A program made the translations under genes and the position numbers. The notes below the pieces were generated by a model. The model was not told the DNA's origin and made no database searches. It saw nothing but the letters and a program-made list of their open reading frames with translations. From contig JAKLLE010000039.1 in the NCBI GenBank assembly GCA_023150295.1, positions 1-34,133 on the forward strand: a DNA stretch of 34,133 nucleotides, read 5' to 3'. Shown here piece after piece: positions 32,591 through 34,133 of this stretch (its first letter is position 1; each line of letters opens with the position of its first letter). The stretch is from Giesbergeria sp. (GTDB lineage: Bacteria; Pseudomonadota; Gammaproteobacteria; Burkholderiales; Burkholderiaceae_C).

Positions 32591-33709
32591 TCACCCCTGC
32601 CGCCAGGGCAGACCATGAAAGCGCCAGCCGCCCAAACGCCCGCGGTGGGCGTGCTCGTCAGGGTCGCCTTCGAAGCCTTCGAGCACGTTCCAGGCCTCCA
32701 GTCCCAGGGCCGTGGCACGCTGCGCGGCCGCGATGGAGCGCACGCCGCTGCGGCACAGCAGCAGGGCCTTGCGGCCTGGGGGCACGGCGGCCTGGATCTG
32801 TGCGTCGAACTGCGGGTTGGGCGCCATGCCGGGCCATTGCTTCCAGGCCACGGCAACGGCGCCCGGCACCTCGCCCACCCAGGCGCGCTCGGCGTCGGTG
32901 CGCACGTCCACCAGCACGGCCTGGCCCGATTGCACCCACTGCCAGGCCAGGGACGGGCTCACGTCGCCCGCATAGCCCTGGGCGCTGCGCTCCTGTGCCT
33001 GCAGGCCGGCAGCGGCAGCATCGTGACGCAGGCCCGAGTGGCGGTTGGCCGGCAGGGTCTCGTGCATGCGCTCGGGCGCGGGCAGGTGCAGTCCTTGCAT
33101 CAGCACGACAAACTGCTCCTCGCTGCGCCCGGCCAGGCGCGGGTTGTGCGCCTGCTCGGCGGCAATGCTGGAGTGGCTGCGCCCCTCGTAGTCGTGCCCC
33201 GGCCAGACCAGGGTGTCGGGCGGCAGCGCGAGCAGCACCTGGGTGATGCTGCGCCACAACGTGCGCGCGTTGCCGGACTGGAAGTCGGTGCGACCGCAAC
33301 TGCCGATGAGCAGCGTGTCCCCGGTGAACACATGGCCGCGCCACAGGTAGCTCATGCTGCCCGCCGTGTGGCCGGGGGTGTGCAGGGCGCGCAGCTGCTC
33401 GCCACCAAAGTGCAGCACGTCACCGTCGGCCAGTTGCACCTGCGCCGTACCGATGCCGCAGGCCGCCGGGGCCGCCGTGCGCGCGCCGGTGTGCTCGGCC
33501 AACAGGGCGGCACTGGTGATGTGGTCGGCATGGTTGTGCGTTTCCACCGCCCAGCACAGCCGCAGGCCCCGCGCCTGCAGCACGGCCAGGTCACGCTCGA
33601 TCTGCGCATCCACGGGGTCGATGATCAAGGCCTCGCGCGTGTGCGGGTCGTGCAACAGGTAGGTGCAGGTGCCGGAGGCGGGGTCCAGGAGTTGGAGGGG
33701 AAATGGCAT
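32591..33709 (-). CDS. persulfide dioxygenase-rhodanese fusion (ETHE1-like)
   Basis: 372 aa. Residues 1-240 form a metallo-beta-lactamase fold of ETHE1 type with one iron site: THNHADH (57-63), HTPGHTAGS (H114), GDTLLIGSCGRTDFQ (130-144) and PGHDYEG (H172). GRTDFQ is the mark of persulfide dioxygenases as opposed to glyoxalases. Residues about 250-370 are a rhodanese domain with the sulfur-carrying cysteine at C319 in LLLCRSGVRS. Such fusions oxidise glutathione persulfide to sulfite and move the sulfane sulfur, so the likely role is sulfide or thiosulfate detoxification. No Shine-Dalgarno is obvious before the ATG. It lies 53 bp upstream of coaX. Confidence 0.9.
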   Translation of the reverse strand: MPFPLQLLDPASGTCTYLLHDPHTREALIIDPVDAQIERDLAVLQARGLRLCWAVETHNHADHITSAALLAEHTGARTAAPAACGIGTAQVQLADGDVLHFGGEQLRALHTPGHTAGSMSYLWRGHVFTGDTLLIGSCGRTDFQSGNARTLWRSITQVLLALPPDTLVWPGHDYEGRSHSSIAAEQAHNPRLAGRSEEQFVVLMQGLHLPAPERMHETLPANRHSGLRHDAAAAGLQAQERSAQGYAGDVSPSLAWQWVQSGQAVLVDVRTDAERAWVGEVPGAVAVAWKQWPGMAPNPQFDAQIQAAVPPGRKALLLCRSGVRSIAAAQRATALGLEAWNVLEGFEGDPDEHAHRGRLGGWRFHGLPWRQG

Positions 33710-33733
33710 GCGTACTAATTAAAAACAGCAAAT

Positions 33734-33772
33734 GGCTTGGCTGAGGGACTTGCAGAATTCCTCAACCCAGCC
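33734..33772. repeat. imperfect 13-bp inverted repeat upstream of the dioxygenase gene
   Basis: Eleven of thirteen positions pair between 33734-33746 (GGCTTGGCTGAGG) and 33760-33772 (CCTCAACCCAGCC), around a 13-base centre. It lies 25-63 bp upstream of the dioxygenase ATG, between this gene and the insertion sequence. It could be an operator or a hairpin in the leader; no T-run follows. Confidence 0.35.
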
Positions 33773-33846
33773 GAATTTGCCTCTGCGTGAGGCGCAAAAA
33801 AAGTTGCGGGCACCGCCCAAAAGGCTGGAAGATCAGGGTATCGAAG

Positions 33847-34133
33847 GGCTTTGTTGCACAAGTCGGAAGGCAGACGAGATTACCCCAGCCCCAGACGCAG
33901 CTATGCCATGGCACCCACGGGCACCGTCTCGGGCGCCCGAGTTGCGTGAAACGGTTGAGCAGAGCCACACGCACATGCAACTCCACCACCTGACGCTCAA
34001 ACGTGCGCGCCATCACCCGTTGGCCCAGGCGTTTGAAGCAGTGCATCTTGGTCTCCACCAGACTTCTGCGGTGATAGCCGCTCCACTTTTTCCAGATGCT
34101 GCGCCCCAATCTGTCACAGGCTCGCAGCGCTTC
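33847..34133. mobile_element. IS5-family (IS903-like) element, right-edge fragment
   Basis: The terminal sequence GGCTTTGTTGCACAAGTC (33847-33864) agrees at most positions with the 18-bp inverted repeat of IS903 (starting GGCTTTGTTG). The 3' end of a matching transposase gene follows 37 bp further in and runs out of the window, so only one end of the element is present. The other end and the target duplication cannot be seen. Confidence 0.7.
33901..34133 (-). pseudogene. 3' end of an IS903-like transposase, apparently frameshifted
   Basis: The frame entering from the right edge reads EALRACDRLG, then WKKWSGYHRRSLVETKMHCF and LNRFTQLGRP, the C-terminal part of IS5-family DDE transposases including the catalytic glutamate region (SLVETKM). 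After LGRP the frame runs on as an unlikely Cys/Trp-rich tail to 33762. One frame over, codons for TVPVGAMA end in TAG at 33901-33903, which looks like the proper terminus. A single-base loss near 33925-33935 would explain this. Start and most of the gene lie outside the window, so activity cannot be judged. Confidence 0.6.

Overview
The window looks like chromosomal DNA of a high-GC betaproteobacterium, most likely family Comamonadaceae (Acidovorax/Delftia/Comamonas type). Pointers are the codon bias, the Xps-type order of the type II secretion genes, the phasin with an Ala-Lys-Pro tail, the bifunctional fatty acyl reductase, and an intergenic repeat of a kind I associate with this family. 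Almost everything from 174 to 29131 is on the minus strand. The right end (29367-31652) is on the plus strand, followed by minus-strand coaX, a persulfide dioxygenase-rhodanese fusion and the end of an IS903-like element.

Transcription of the main region runs right to left. It opens with dTDP-L-rhamnose synthesis (rfbB, rfbD, rfbA, rfbC; 27054-23625) and two family-2 glycosyltransferases (23603-21821). Only 3 nt later comes a complete-looking type II secretion block, gspE-F-G-H-I-J-K-L-M-N-D (21817-11522), with mostly 4-nt ATGA overlaps. There is no separate gspC and no prepilin peptidase here. After gspD comes a small Tat-like lipoprotein (11443-10997). Next is a 291-aa secreted protein (10831-9956) with its own promoter, a hairpin at the predicted 5' end of its mRNA, a good Shine-Dalgarno and a strong terminator, which is how a very abundant protein is encoded. 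Then come an FG-GAP-like lipoprotein and a parvulin-type prolyl isomerase in AT-richer DNA (9840-7840).

The left part (7730-174) is a compact polysaccharide export operon: two glycosyltransferases, an ABC-2 permease and a Wzt-type ATPase with a carbohydrate-binding C-terminal domain, an LpxL-like acyltransferase, a methyltransferase with a C-terminal coiled coil, a hexapeptide-repeat acetyltransferase and a lytic transglycosylase. This is the architecture of an ABC-dependent O-antigen whose chain end is capped and then recognised by Wzt.

My main hypothesis is that these parts form one surface-assembly system. The type II secretion machine would export the 291-aa protein, helped by the isomerase and lipoproteins, and the protein would coat the cell by binding a rhamnose-containing O-polysaccharide made by the flanking genes. 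Aeromonas S-layers (type II secretion plus O-polysaccharide) and the NpdA nanopod protein reported from Comamonadaceae are the closest precedents I know. The link is inferred from gene context, not from homology I could test.

The right end is a separate lipid-storage and housekeeping neighbourhood: fatty acyl-CoA reductase, phasin, TetR regulator, a repeat-containing alpha-helical protein, pantothenate kinase and sulfur metabolism.
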